A stretch of DNA of 64,000 bases from contig NZ_CP117523.1 in assembly GCF_036812735.1 (NCBI RefSeq), forward strand, positions 3,038,001 to 3,102,000. The letters are read 5' to 3'. The translations under genes and the position numbers were made by a program. Origin of the DNA: Terrisporobacter glycolicus ATCC 14880 = DSM 1288. GTDB taxonomy: Bacteria > Bacillota > Clostridia > Peptostreptococcales > Peptostreptococcaceae. How positions within the stretch are numbered: the first letter of the stretch is position 1; every line of letters starts with the position of its first letter. Positions 27,697 to 37,506 of the stretch are shown here, one piece after another. A model generated the notes under the pieces. That model was given only the letters and a program-made list of their open reading frames with translations. It was not told where the DNA came from and ran no database searches.

Positions 27697-29385
27697 TTAT
27701 GCTGTTTCTAACTTATAAAAATCATAGAACTTTTCTTCTTTTTTTATTAAATCATTAAAGTTACCTTGCTCAATTACTTTACCATCTTCCATGAAAATTA
27801 TCTCGTCATATAAACTCAATAATTCCTGGCTCATTTTATGTGTAATCGTTATTAACGTAAGATTATCTAAATTTAATAACTTATTTTCAATATCATATCC
27901 AGTTTGCATATCTATTGCTGAAGTGCCTTCATCTAATATAAGGATCGGCGTTTGTTGAATTAAAGCTCTTGCTATGGCAATTCTTTGTCTTTGTCCTCCA
28001 GATAAGTTATTTCCATTCTCACCTACAAAATAATCTAATCCCTCTTCTAATTCATTAATAAATTTATCTGCACCACTTAATTCTAATATATTGTTTATAT
28101 TATCATATGAAAATTTCTCATATAAACAAATATTATCTTTTATATTTTTATCAAACATATATACATTTTGATGAATAATAGAAATCATTTTATTAATTTT
28201 TTCTATGTTTACATTCCTAATTTCCTTATTATCATACTTGATTTCTCCACTATAATCTGCATAATATCCAAGAATTAACTTTGCTAAAGTTGACTTTCCA
28301 CAGCCACTAGGCCCTACAATAGCATATTTTTTATTTTTCTTTATTTTTAAGTCTACATTTTCAAGAATATTTTTATTATCTTCATATGCAAAATTCACAT
28401 TACTTATTTCTATAGAGCTTTCGAAGGAAGGATTTTCACTTCCTATAAAGCTACTATCTTTATAATTAGATATATCATCTAACCTTTTTATTACAGAAGC
28501 CATAGACGTAATCTTTGGAGTATAGCTCATTATCATAATAACAGGTTGAATAAAACTTCCTGACAATTGAACAATTGCTATTAATGTTCCCATGGTAATA
28601 TTCCCCTTTAAAACTAGGTATGCTGATAAAAATACGGCAACAAATTGAGTTCCCATACCAAGTAATTGAGATAAAGTTTCGTTTATTACCAGTAATTTAT
28701 CTGCTTCAAACTTAGTCTTAGCTAACTCTATATTTTCTCCTTCAAACTCTTTAAACGCATCTTTCTTTAAATTATAAGATTTTATAACATCATACCCACT
28801 AAGCATATCTTTAATTACAGTAGTAAATGATGTAAGCTTATTAGAAAGATTCATCTGTTTACTTTCTAGTTTTTTCCCAAAAATACTTGGCACTATAAAG
28901 ATTAATAACATACTTACAAATAAACAACCTGTTACTAAGGGACTTAAGTATAACAAAATACCTATCGTTGCTATAAACGCCACTGAAAACTGTAAAACTA
29001 ATAATAAAGAGGTAATATAGTTTTCTTCTACTAATTTAATATCATTAGTCAGTGCTGATATGTAGTCTGCCGTATTTTTAGAATTAAAATCTTTATAGTT
29101 GTGATTTATTATACCCGAAAAGATTTTACTTCTAAGTTCCCTCGTTACATTCCTAATAAACATTTTGCTAAGGATATCATAAATAAAATATAATAATCCC
29201 ATAATTACACAGTATACTAAAGTAAAAATTAAGATTTTTTTAAATCCTTCCATATCCCCATTCATTACTTTGTCTATGGTCGATTGTAGTAATAATGATA
29301 CACCTACCATGGTTATAGATGATATAACACTAAATATTATTGTAATAAACAATAATATTTTATTTTTTTTAATGCATTCCTTCAT
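27697..29385 (-). CDS. ABC exporter, fused membrane and ATPase domains
   Basis: A 562-residue half-transporter: six-helix exporter domain (1-310) and ATPase (about 320-562) with Walker A VGPSGCGKST, signature LSGGQRQRIAIARAL, Walker B ILILDEGTSAID and H-loop ITHKM. It would homodimerise in the membrane. The closest general type is bacteriocin/multidrug export (MsbA/LmrA-like), without an N-terminal peptidase. Substrate unknown; no peptide precursor gene was seen beside it. Confidence 0.85.
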   Translation of the reverse strand: MKECIKKNKILLFITIIFSVISSITMVGVSLLLQSTIDKVMNGDMEGFKKILIFTLVYCVIMGLLYFIYDILSKMFIRNVTRELRSKIFSGIINHNYKDFNSKNTADYISALTNDIKLVEENYITSLLLVLQFSVAFIATIGILLYLSPLVTGCLFVSMLLIFIVPSIFGKKLESKQMNLSNKLTSFTTVIKDMLSGYDVIKSYNLKKDAFKEFEGENIELAKTKFEADKLLVINETLSQLLGMGTQFVAVFLSAYLVLKGNITMGTLIAIVQLSGSFIQPVIMIMSYTPKITSMASVIKRLDDISNYKDSSFIGSENPSFESSIEISNVNFAYEDNKNILENVDLKIKKNKKYAIVGPSGCGKSTLAKLILGYYADYSGEIKYDNKEIRNVNIEKINKMISIIHQNVYMFDKNIKDNICLYEKFSYDNINNILELSGADKFINELEEGLDYFVGENGNNLSGGQRQRIAIARALIQQTPILILDEGTSAIDMQTGYDIENKLLNLDNLTLITITHKMSQELLSLYDEIIFMEDGKVIEQGNFNDLIKKEEKFYDFYKLETA

Positions 29386-29418
29386 ACATATTCTCCCCTC
29401 TGTATTTCTAGCAGTTGA

Positions 29419-30540
29419 CTAATGTAACTTTTTCTTTATTTTTTGTTTGTTTATATACATTAACTTATCAATATCTTTAATATAATCAGCAATTTGTGAA
29501 TAATCATTATAAAATTTTTTATATCCAGTGCTTATAGTTAAGTTGTATGGTTTATTTAATTTAATATTATATTTACATAGTTGAATATTTACATCTCTAA
29601 TCATACTATTTATTTGAATTTCATTTTCTTTGTACATAATTATAATAAATTCATCTCCACCCATTCTACCTACTTTACCTATACCTTTAAAGTAATATTT
29701 TAGAAAATTAGCAATATTTATTAATGCTTTATCTCCTTCATTGTGACCATAGGTATCATTAACAAGTTTAAAGTCATTAACATCCACATAAACAAGTGAG
29801 AATGGCTTATTTTTATTTATAAAGTTATTATATATATATAATTCGCTAGTCATCCTATTCCATACACCTGTTAAGTTATCATATCTTAAAAGTTTTTCTT
29901 GAAGATATATATAGTGTATTACTAAAGATATTCCTACAGATCCCCAAATAAGTACTAAATTATTTAAAAGTATTTGAATTATTGCTGAAAAAAAAGGTAT
30001 AGCTTCAAACATAATCAAATTTATATATTCTTTATCTTCTATTTTTTCTTTATTTTTAAATATAATTATTAAGCTTGTCATAAAGTAAAAATATGTTATA
30101 AGAATAGGTGCAAGAAAAAAAGTACCTCTATTATATACGTTTAAATTATTAACTTCAAATATGAATCCATATTTATAGCTCAATAAACTGATTAAAAAAT
30201 TTATTATTAGTGGTATTATTATAAGTTTTGATTTTAGCTCCATGTTAAAGTATTGCAATAAATATATCATCCACAAAAACGATACCATTGGAGATAATCC
30301 AAATCCTATAATATTAATTATTTTTGTAATAGGAACAAGAATAGTATTATGATGTAATAATAAAATTTTATCTAATATCTCTAAAATTATAATTATTATA
30401 GTGGTAATTATTATATAAACATAAGTTTTGTTTATTTTTTCATACATTTTAAATTTTGTCTTATATTTATGCAACATAACTATCAAAAAAATAACCACAA
30501 TTATATCTAAATCTATAATTGGTAAAATTCCTTTATACAT
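29419..30540 (-). CDS. membrane diguanylate cyclase (7TM-GGDEF)
   Basis: A 373-residue protein with about seven hydrophobic helices (residues 5-215) and a C-terminal GGDEF domain: DNLTGVWNRM, VYVDVNDFKLVNDTYGHNEGD and the intact active site GRMGGDEFIIIM. It should make c-di-GMP from GTP. The inhibitory RxxD I-site before GGDEF is absent (KGIGKVGR). GAGGGGG precedes the ATG. A second c-di-GMP enzyme (44168) and a c-di-GMP riboswitch (63.8 kb) are in the same window. Confidence 0.9.
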   Translation of the reverse strand: MYKGILPIIDLDIIVVIFLIVMLHKYKTKFKMYEKINKTYVYIIITTIIIIILEILDKILLLHHNTILVPITKIINIIGFGLSPMVSFLWMIYLLQYFNMELKSKLIIIPLIINFLISLLSYKYGFIFEVNNLNVYNRGTFFLAPILITYFYFMTSLIIIFKNKEKIEDKEYINLIMFEAIPFFSAIIQILLNNLVLIWGSVGISLVIHYIYLQEKLLRYDNLTGVWNRMTSELYIYNNFINKNKPFSLVYVDVNDFKLVNDTYGHNEGDKALINIANFLKYYFKGIGKVGRMGGDEFIIIMYKENEIQINSMIRDVNIQLCKYNIKLNKPYNLTISTGYKKFYNDYSQIADYIKDIDKLMYINKQKIKKKLH

Positions 30541-30851
30541 TTTTCCCCCTCAGTAGTAAGAAATTACTACTTTCATATTACTTTCTTATCTAAATTATAT
30601 ACAAATGTATAGAAAAATGTATTACAAAATTTATAAAAAATAATTTTGAGTATAGTTGAATACTTTATTTCAAATTAAAATATGTAGTTTACATACAAAA
30701 AAGTAGTTTTGACAACCTACCTTATGTTGTCAAAACTACACATTGTGAACTTATTTTATCATATTTTCAAATTTTAATGTTAATGTAACTTTTGTTTAAT
30801 AATATGAGTTTTTATTAAAATTTAGTAATATTTTTACTAAAAATTTATAAA
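30541..30851. terminator. intergenic region holding the asnA terminator
   Basis: Within this stretch 30703-30739 forms a perfect stem GTAGTTTTGACAAC / GTTGTCAAAACTAC followed on the minus strand by TTTTTT, the likely terminator of asnA about 110 bp past its stop. The remainder is AT-rich with no gene. Confidence 0.82.
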
Positions 30852-31856
30852 TTATAATAAAGTTATTCCTGCTTGACCACATTCTTCAATCATATCTTGA
30901 GGCCATATTCCTACTTGTACTTCACCTATATGAGCTTTATTTAAGAAGAACATACATATTCTAGATTGACCTATACCTCCACCTATTGTATATGGTAACT
31001 TACCCTCTAACAAATCTTTGTGGTAATCTAATTCTTTTCTGTCTTCGCATTTAGCTGCTTTTAATTGTCTTTCTAATGCTTCTTCATCTACTCTAATTCC
31101 CATCGAAGAAAGTTCTATAGCATTATCTAATACTGGATTATAGAATAATATATCTCCATTTAAATCCCAGTCATCATAGTCAGGACTTCTTCCATCGTGC
31201 TTCTCTCCGCTACTTAATACTTTTCCTATTTGCATTAAAAAAACTGCTTTTTTATCTTTTACAATGGCATTTTCTCTTTCTTTTGCACTTAAATCAGGAT
31301 ACATATCTAGTAGCTCCTGTGAAGTTATGAAAGTTATTTCCTCCGGTAATATACATTCTACTTCAGGATATATACCATGAACATGTTCTTCAGTTTCCTT
31401 AAAAACCTTATATAAATCTCTTACAACTTTTTTTAATGTTTCCATAGTTCTATCTTCTTTATTTATTATAAGTTCCCAATCCCATTGGTCAACATATAAA
31501 GAATGTAAGTTATCTAATTCTTCATCTTTTCTAATAGCGTTCATATCAGTATATAAACCTCTACCTACAGGGAACCCGTATTTTTTAAGAGCCATTCTCT
31601 TCCATTTAGCTAAAGAATGGACTATCTCTGCATCTTTTCTTAAATAAGGAACTTGAAAGCTCACTGGTTTTTCCACACCATTTAAGTTATCGTTTGTACC
31701 TGTTTCTGGTAGAACAAATAATGGAGAAGATACTCTTGTCAATTTTAACATTTCTCCTAATCTATTTTCAAAAAAATCCTTTAAATCCTTTATTGCCTGT
31801 TGAGTTTCTATAACCCCTAAACTTGTTTCATATCTTTCTGGTATTACTAAACACAT
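30852..31856 (-). CDS. asnA: aspartate--ammonia ligase (AsnA-type asparagine synthetase)
   Basis: AsnA makes asparagine from aspartate, ammonia and ATP. The 334-residue protein matches the family: QQAIKDLKDFFENRLGE, VQPLFV-like start (here SSPLFVLPETGTNDNLNG), YTDMNAIRKDEELDNLHSLYVDQWDWE, DGRSPDYDDWDLNGDI and the ending IGGGIGQSRICMFFLNKAHIGEVQ. AGGAG precedes the ATG. It is controlled by an Asn-specific T-box leader. Confidence 0.96.
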   Translation of the reverse strand: MCLVIPERYETSLGVIETQQAIKDLKDFFENRLGEMLKLTRVSSPLFVLPETGTNDNLNGVEKPVSFQVPYLRKDAEIVHSLAKWKRMALKKYGFPVGRGLYTDMNAIRKDEELDNLHSLYVDQWDWELIINKEDRTMETLKKVVRDLYKVFKETEEHVHGIYPEVECILPEEITFITSQELLDMYPDLSAKERENAIVKDKKAVFLMQIGKVLSSGEKHDGRSPDYDDWDLNGDILFYNPVLDNAIELSSMGIRVDEEALERQLKAAKCEDRKELDYHKDLLEGKLPYTIGGGIGQSRICMFFLNKAHIGEVQVGIWPQDMIEECGQAGITLL

Positions 31857-31896
31857 ATTACTTCACTCCTTTTGATTTATTATTGTGATTTTTCCA

Positions 31897-32170
31897 ATAA
31901 AAAAAGCCTTTCGTCCTATAATAAATAGGACGAAAGGCTAGACTTCCGCGGTACCACCTAATTTAACTTTAATAAAAGTTCAACTCATTCAACGTACTAA
32001 ATAATACATTGCCAAGTAGGTAACGGCTTGGTTCCGACTAAGTCTACTCTCTATTAGATTTCGGTTAGTGGCTCTGGGAGGTTCTTCATTATATACTTTG
32101 TACTGGACTCACACCATAACCAGCTCGCTTTAACTCTGTATTATAATTACTCTTCCCTTCATTGCTTTTA
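31897..32170 (-). promoter_or_regulatory. T-box leader (Asn) of asnA
   Basis: The conserved T-box AGGTGGTACCGCGGAAGT lies at 31942-31959 (minus), followed by the terminator at 31901-31940 (AGCCTTTCGTCCTAT / ATAGGACGAAAGGCT plus T-run). Stem I features AGCGAGCTGG and GTGAGTCCAG are upstream, and the specifier codon AAC (Asn) reads at 32081-32083 in GAAGAACCTCC. Uncharged tRNA-Asn should favour the antiterminator and raise asnA expression. Confidence 0.94.
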
Positions 32171-32274
32171 TTCTTTTTTAACTAATTAATAGTAATATTA
32201 TACGAATAAATATTATTTGTCAATAAATTTTTTTAAAAATATTATATCTCATTATAAAAAAATTATTCTTATTT

Positions 32275-34887
32275 TTAATATATTTTATTATATAGTTCTT
32301 TTAATTCACTAACTAATGGCGATCTTGGATTAGCAGAAGTACATTGATCATCAAAGGCTTCTAAAGATAATTTTTCTATAACAGAAAAATACTCATCTTT
32401 TTCTATGCCGCACTCTTTAATAATCATTGGTTCATTTAACACTCTCATTAATCTTCTTATTTCTTCAATTAAATTTTCAACACCCTCTTCAACACTATCT
32501 GCTTTTAATCCAAGTGTTTTTGAAATTTCCCAATATTTTTTATTGGCTACAAAAGATTTGTATTTAGGAAATGCCGTGAGCTTACTTGGTATTTGTGAAT
32601 TATATTCTATTACATAAGGTAATAAAATTGCATTTGCTTTTCCATGAGGTATATGAAACTGTGCTCCAAGTTTATGAGCTAAAGAATGATTTATACCTAA
32701 AAAAGCATTCGCAAATGCCATTCCAGCAATGCAAGAAGCATTGTGCATTTTTTCTCTAGCTTCTTTATATTCAGCTAAATCTTCACTTTTATATGATATT
32801 GGTAAATATTTGAATACCATTTCTATAGCTTTTAAAGCCAGTGCATCTGTGTAATCTGTCGCCATTACAGAAACATATGCTTCTATTGCATGAGTTAGTA
32901 CATCTAATCCTGTATCTGCAATAACTGATTTTGGTAAACTCATAACAAATTGAGGATCCACTATTGCCACATCTGGTGTTAATTCATAGTCAGCTAAAGG
33001 ATATTTTATATTATTTTCTTTGTCTGTTATAACTGCAAAAGAAGTAACTTCTGATCCTGTTCCTGATGTGGTCGGTATTGCCACTAATTGTGCTTTTTTC
33101 CCTAATTTAGGGAACTTATAAACTCTTTTTCTTATATCCATAAATTTAAGTTTTAAATCTTCGAAATTCACTTGTGGATTTTCATAGAATAACCACATTC
33201 CTTTTGCTGCATCTATTACTGAGCCTCCACCTAATGCTATAATTGTATCTGGTTTAAATTTAACCATTTCCTCAGCTCCATTTAATACAGTCTCTACCGA
33301 TGGATCTACTTCAACCTCTGTAAACTTTTCTATCATAACTGGATTTTTTCTTTTTCTTAATCGATATTCTATTTTCTTTACGTATCCCATATTTTCCATA
33401 GTTATATCCGTAATTATGATGATTCTTTCTGCATTTGGTAATTTCTCCAAATATTGAATAGACCCCATTTCATGATAAATTCGATCTGGAACTTTGAACC
33501 ACTGCATATTTGTAGATCTCTTTGCCACTCTTTTAAGATTGATTAAATTAAGTGCAGATATATTATCTGTAGTAGAGTTATTACCCATAGAACCACAACC
33601 TAAAGTTAATGATGGTATATTTGAATTATATATACCACCTATTGCTCCTTGGCTTGATGGTGTATTTATTAAAAGCCTTCCTGTTTTTACTTTATTACTA
33701 AACTTCAAAATTATATTATCATCATTTGAATGTATACATGCAGAGTGTCCAAGACCTCCAAATAAAGTCATTTTAACACACATTTCTATACCTTCATCTG
33801 CATTTTTTACCTTTATACAAGCCAATACTGGACTAAGCTTTTCTTTTGATAAAGGATAATTCTCTCCTACTCCACTAATTTCTGCAACCAATATTTTAGT
33901 GTCTTTTGGCACTACAAATCCTGACATCTGTGCTATTATATAAGCACTTTGACCTACTATTTTAGGATTTAATGATTTAGTTTCACTGTTTATAACGGTA
34001 TTTTCTAGCAATTGTTTTTCTTTATTATTTACAAAATAGCATTTATTATTTTTCATTAAAGAAACAACATCTTTATATATTTCATCTTCTATTATTACAG
34101 CCTGCTCAGAAGCACATATCACACCATTATCAAAGGACTTAGACATTATTAAATCATTAACTGCTTGATTAATATCTGCAGATTTTTCAATAAAACAAGG
34201 AACGTTTCCTGCTCCAACTCCTAGAGCTGGCTTACCAGAAGAATATGCTGATTTAACCATTCCAGGTCCACCAGTTGCTAAAATTATTGATGTACCCTTA
34301 TGTTTCATAAGTTCATTAGATGCCTCTAATGACGGCTTCTCTATCCATTGTATACAGTCTTTTGGTGCCCCTTCTCTTATGGCTGCATTTCTTAATATTC
34401 TAGCTGCTTCAGATGAGCATTTTTGTGCAGATGGGTGAAAACTAAATATTATTGGATTTCTTGATTTTATGGATATTAAGGCTTTGAACATAGTTGTTGA
34501 TGTAGGATTAGTAACAGGCGTTACCCCTGCAACTACTCCTATAGGTTCTGCTACCATCATATATCCTTCTTCCTCGTTTTCTTCTATAATTCCAACAGTC
34601 TTTTTATATTTTATACTGTTATAGATATATTCCGTTGCAAAAATATTTTTTGTTACTTTATCTTCAAAAATTCCCATTTTAGTTTCATCCACAGCCATTT
34701 TAGCCAATTCAATATGCTTATCAAGTCCTGCTTTTGCCATAGCTTGAACTATTTTATCTATTTTCTCTTGGTCCAAATTTAACATTTCTTCCATTGCCAT
34801 ATTAGCTCTTTTGACTAATTCATCAATCATATTTTCTACATTTTTTTCTTCTTTTAGATTTTTAGTATTTTTTATGTCTTTATTCAT
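32275..34887 (-). CDS. adhE: bifunctional acetaldehyde-CoA/alcohol dehydrogenase AdhE, first copy
   Basis: The protein (870 residues from ATG 34887; a frame extends six codons further but GAGG fits 34887) has an N-terminal CoA-acylating aldehyde dehydrogenase domain with the catalytic cysteine in DNGVICASEQAV, a Rossmann linker, and a C-terminal iron alcohol dehydrogenase with ALGGGSVIDAAKG, TTSGTGSEVTSF and the metal-binding histidines of HAIEAY, NHSLAHKLG and IPHGKANA. It reduces acetyl-CoA to ethanol in two NADH steps and normally forms spirosomes. By eye it agrees with the second copy at about four residues in five. Unlike that copy it has only a degenerate Rex-like site upstream. Confidence 0.94.
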   Translation of the reverse strand: MNKDIKNTKNLKEEKNVENMIDELVKRANMAMEEMLNLDQEKIDKIVQAMAKAGLDKHIELAKMAVDETKMGIFEDKVTKNIFATEYIYNSIKYKKTVGIIEENEEEGYMMVAEPIGVVAGVTPVTNPTSTTMFKALISIKSRNPIIFSFHPSAQKCSSEAARILRNAAIREGAPKDCIQWIEKPSLEASNELMKHKGTSIILATGGPGMVKSAYSSGKPALGVGAGNVPCFIEKSADINQAVNDLIMSKSFDNGVICASEQAVIIEDEIYKDVVSLMKNNKCYFVNNKEKQLLENTVINSETKSLNPKIVGQSAYIIAQMSGFVVPKDTKILVAEISGVGENYPLSKEKLSPVLACIKVKNADEGIEMCVKMTLFGGLGHSACIHSNDDNIILKFSNKVKTGRLLINTPSSQGAIGGIYNSNIPSLTLGCGSMGNNSTTDNISALNLINLKRVAKRSTNMQWFKVPDRIYHEMGSIQYLEKLPNAERIIIITDITMENMGYVKKIEYRLRKRKNPVMIEKFTEVEVDPSVETVLNGAEEMVKFKPDTIIALGGGSVIDAAKGMWLFYENPQVNFEDLKLKFMDIRKRVYKFPKLGKKAQLVAIPTTSGTGSEVTSFAVITDKENNIKYPLADYELTPDVAIVDPQFVMSLPKSVIADTGLDVLTHAIEAYVSVMATDYTDALALKAIEMVFKYLPISYKSEDLAEYKEAREKMHNASCIAGMAFANAFLGINHSLAHKLGAQFHIPHGKANAILLPYVIEYNSQIPSKLTAFPKYKSFVANKKYWEISKTLGLKADSVEEGVENLIEEIRRLMRVLNEPMIIKECGIEKDEYFSVIEKLSLEAFDDQCTSANPRSPLVSELKELYNKIY

Positions 34888-34923
34888 TATGCTAATCCTC
34901 ACCAAATATAATTATTTTTAAAT

Positions 34924-34941
34924 TTGTTATATTTTTGATGA
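34924..34941. promoter_or_regulatory. degenerate Rex-like site upstream of the first adhE
   Basis: TTGTTATATTTTTGATGA keeps the left half of the Rex operator found upstream of the second adhE (TTGTTATATTTTTAACAA) but the right half is lost. Weak candidate. Confidence 0.3.
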
Positions 34942-35055
34942 TTATTTATATATTTATACCTTATATTTAATTCCACATCTTTCAAAACTAATTTGTAATT
35001 AAAAATCAATGCATATGTTTTATTAATAATCTATAAAATAATTTAAATAAATATT

Positions 35056-35092
35056 AAGGCCTGATATCAATATCAATGATAATCAGGCCTTT
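35056..35092 (-). terminator. terminator of the XRE-cupin gene
   Basis: AAGGCCTGAT / ATCAGGCCTT stem, with T-rich tail, between the regulator and the first adhE. Confidence 0.8.
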
Positions 35093-35115
35093 TAATTCAT
35101 AAAAGCTATCTATTT

Positions 35116-35661
35116 TTATAATAAAACAGCAAATATAATTTTTGATTCTAAATCACTATTATTTTCCCATCTATGTTTCATTCCAACAGGAATCTTTACA
35201 CTGTCCTCTTTCTTTAATTCAAATTTTTCATCATCTAAATGTAAGGTAACTTCGCCTTCTAATACATAGGCAATTTCATATCCATTGTGATGAATATAGT
35301 CAGTACATGATGATGATTTGGGCGATAAATCCATAATAGCAAATTCTAAATTATGGCTTACACCAGGTGCTAGCATCTCATATATAACATTGTCAGCTCC
35401 AGGAAGTATTACTTTTTTTCTATTATTTCCTCTTACAATTAAATCTTCTTTTATTACCTCAGAAGTAAAAAATGTAAATAATGGTGCATTCAATGCATTT
35501 GCTATGGACTTTAGAGAGTTAACCGATGGATTTGCCAAGCCTCTTTCTATCTGACTTAGTAATGATGGTGTAACTTCTGCCATTTTTGCTAACTCTCTTA
35601 TACTTAAACCTTTACTTTTTCTGTATTGTGCTATTTTTTCCCCTATATTTAAATCACTCAT
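35116..35661 (-). CDS. XRE-family regulator with cupin sensor domain
   Basis: A 181-residue repressor-type protein: HTH domain in residues 5-60 (IAQYRKSKGLSIRELAKMAE, VTPSLLSQIERG) and a C-terminal cupin (HHNGYEIAYVLEGEVTLHL, VKIPVGMKHRWEN). This PuuR/SutR-like architecture senses small metabolites. AAGGAG precedes the ATG. It lies between adhE and the SHMT-like gene, on the same strand but with its own terminator; a link to either neighbour is a guess. Confidence 0.85.
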   Translation of the reverse strand: MSDLNIGEKIAQYRKSKGLSIRELAKMAEVTPSLLSQIERGLANPSVNSLKSIANALNAPLFTFFTSEVIKEDLIVRGNNRKKVILPGADNVIYEMLAPGVSHNLEFAIMDLSPKSSSCTDYIHHNGYEIAYVLEGEVTLHLDDEKFELKKEDSVKIPVGMKHRWENNSDLESKIIFAVLL

Positions 35662-35843
35662 TTATAATCTCCTTAAAAATTTATATGATAATCTATAAAC
35701 TTTGTTTTCTTTTTATTATACCATAATCTCTTAATCCTCCGCTTTATCATTAAATACAATTCATTTTAATAAATTAAATTTAACACATACTTATTTTTAT
35801 ACAATATTTTTATTTTATTAGTATCACTATCACTTTAAATATA

Positions 35844-35880
35844 AAAAATGGTGAGCATGTATCTTACGCCCACCATTTTT
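35844..35880 (-). terminator. terminator after the SHMT-like gene
   Basis: AAAATGGTG / CACCATTTT stem with T-run on the minus strand, about 70 bp past the stop codon. Confidence 0.78.
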
Positions 35881-35950
35881 ATGTTATATATTAATAATTT
35901 AAGCAAAAGGTCTATTTAAAAAATATACCTATTACTGTGAGAGGCTCTTT

Positions 35951-37207
35951 TTAATCTTCAAAATACCTTTCTGGATATAGAGGGAATTTTGAAATTAAGT
36001 TTCTTGCTTGAACTTTACATTCTTTCAAAATCTCTTCATTATCTATATTATTCGCAACTTTTTCCATTATCTCAGCGATTTCAGCGATTTCAGCATGACC
36101 AAACCCACGTTCCGATACCGCTGTAAGTCCTATACGTACACCACTTGTAACAAATGGACTTTCTGGATCATTTGGAATAGTATTTTTATTTACTGTTATA
36201 CCTATAGATTCAAGGGCTTGATCAAACTGTTTTCCAGTTATTTTTTTACCTCTTAAATCAACAAGTACTGTATGGTTATCAGTTCCGCCACTTACTATTC
36301 TAAATCCCCTTGCTTCCAATTCTTTTGCTAAATATTTAGCATTATCTAAAACTCTTTCCATTACAGCAATAAACTCTGGCTCTCTTACTCTCTTAAACAT
36401 ATTTGCTTTCGCTGCAATACCATTTATTTGTATAGAACCAAGTGTTCCTGGGAAAGTGGATCTATTTAATGCTTTTGCATACTTTTCTTTACACATTACA
36501 AATCCCCCTCTAGGACCACAAATTGTTTTTGAACAAGAAGATGTACAGAAATCTGCATAAGGTATAGGTGAAGGAATTACCCCAGCACCTATAAGTCCTG
36601 ATATATGAGCCATGTCTACCATTAAATATGCTCCAACTTCATCAGCAATTTCCCTCATTCTTTTATAATCTATAAGTCTTGGATAAGCGCTAGCCCCAGC
36701 TATTATCATTTTAGGTTTAAATGCTAAGGCCTTCTCTTCAACCTCATCATAATTTATTGTTTCTCTCTCTAAATCTACACCATAGTGCTCATAGTTAAAT
36801 ATTTTACTTACAAAATTTGCTGGGGATCCATGAGTTAAATGTCCACCGTGATCTAACCTCATGGCAAGTATTTTGTCTCCTGGATCAAGTACAGCATTAA
36901 ATACGGTATAGTTGGCAGTTGCTCCTGAATAAGCTTGAACATTTACATATTCACAACCAAAGGCTTCTTTTGCTCTTTCAATACATAAATTTTCCACTTC
37001 ATCAGCGTATTGTGATCCCGCTTGATATCTTTTACCTGGAAGGCCTTCTTCTGTTTTATTTACAAATACACTTCCCATAAGCTCCAATATTTCTGTTGGC
37101 GCAGAACTTTCAGATGCTATCATTTCTATATTGTATTTTTGTCTTTCTAATTCTTTTTGTACTATTGAATATAATTGTGGGTCAGTTATTTTTGTTGTTT
37201 TTAACAT
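35951..37207 (-). CDS. glyA: serine hydroxymethyltransferase family protein with atypical active site
   Basis: The 418-residue PLP enzyme has the SHMT scaffold (ASESSAPTEILELMGS, EEGLPGKRYQAG, DHGGHLTHGSPANF, GASAYPRLIDYKRMREIADE, VDMAHISGLIGAG, CGPRGG). The PLP lysine is K227 in CTSSCSKTICGPRGG. Ordinary SHMT has THKTLRGPRGG and RYYGGCEYVD; here the histidine before the lysine is Ser, L-R is I-C, the second Tyr is Gln, and C-E is S-Q. The PHSGSQAN block is AYSGATAN. It therefore may act on another beta-hydroxy or alpha-methyl amino acid, though the plain SHMT reaction (serine to glycine, folate) is not excluded. AAGGGGG precedes the ATG. The symbol is by family. Confidence 0.8.
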   Translation of the reverse strand: MLKTTKITDPQLYSIVQKELERQKYNIEMIASESSAPTEILELMGSVFVNKTEEGLPGKRYQAGSQYADEVENLCIERAKEAFGCEYVNVQAYSGATANYTVFNAVLDPGDKILAMRLDHGGHLTHGSPANFVSKIFNYEHYGVDLERETINYDEVEEKALAFKPKMIIAGASAYPRLIDYKRMREIADEVGAYLMVDMAHISGLIGAGVIPSPIPYADFCTSSCSKTICGPRGGFVMCKEKYAKALNRSTFPGTLGSIQINGIAAKANMFKRVREPEFIAVMERVLDNAKYLAKELEARGFRIVSGGTDNHTVLVDLRGKKITGKQFDQALESIGITVNKNTIPNDPESPFVTSGVRIGLTAVSERGFGHAEIAEIAEIMEKVANNIDNEEILKECKVQARNLISKFPLYPERYFED

Positions 37208-37421
37208 AATTATTTCCCCCTTAAAATATTATTAATATCTGAAAAACTATTAAACTATTTTTATTCTAAGTATATGTATCTACGTTCAATTATTTTTAAT
37301 TAATTAAATTATATTAATTAAATAGTAGTTTCTTATTCCAATTTTGTCAATTATATTTTAATATTTTAAATTTAATTAAACACTTTTAGACGTATTTTTT
37401 ATTTTACAATTTTTGTAAACA

Positions 37422-37457
37422 AAAAAGTCTGTTATATTTTTCATAGAACAGACTTTT
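37422..37457 (-). terminator. terminator of the HD hydrolase gene
   Basis: AAAGTCTGTT / AACAGACTTT stem, A-run on one side giving a T-run on the minus strand, about 50 bp past the stop. Confidence 0.82.
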
Positions 37458-37506
37458 AATATATATTTATATTAATTTGTAATTTTTTTCTTTTTTAACA
37501 TTATAA

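Noticed and set aside
30600-30660. Possible promoter or RNA element downstream of asnA
   Set aside because: Only AT-rich sequence; no hexamer pair or conserved RNA blocks.
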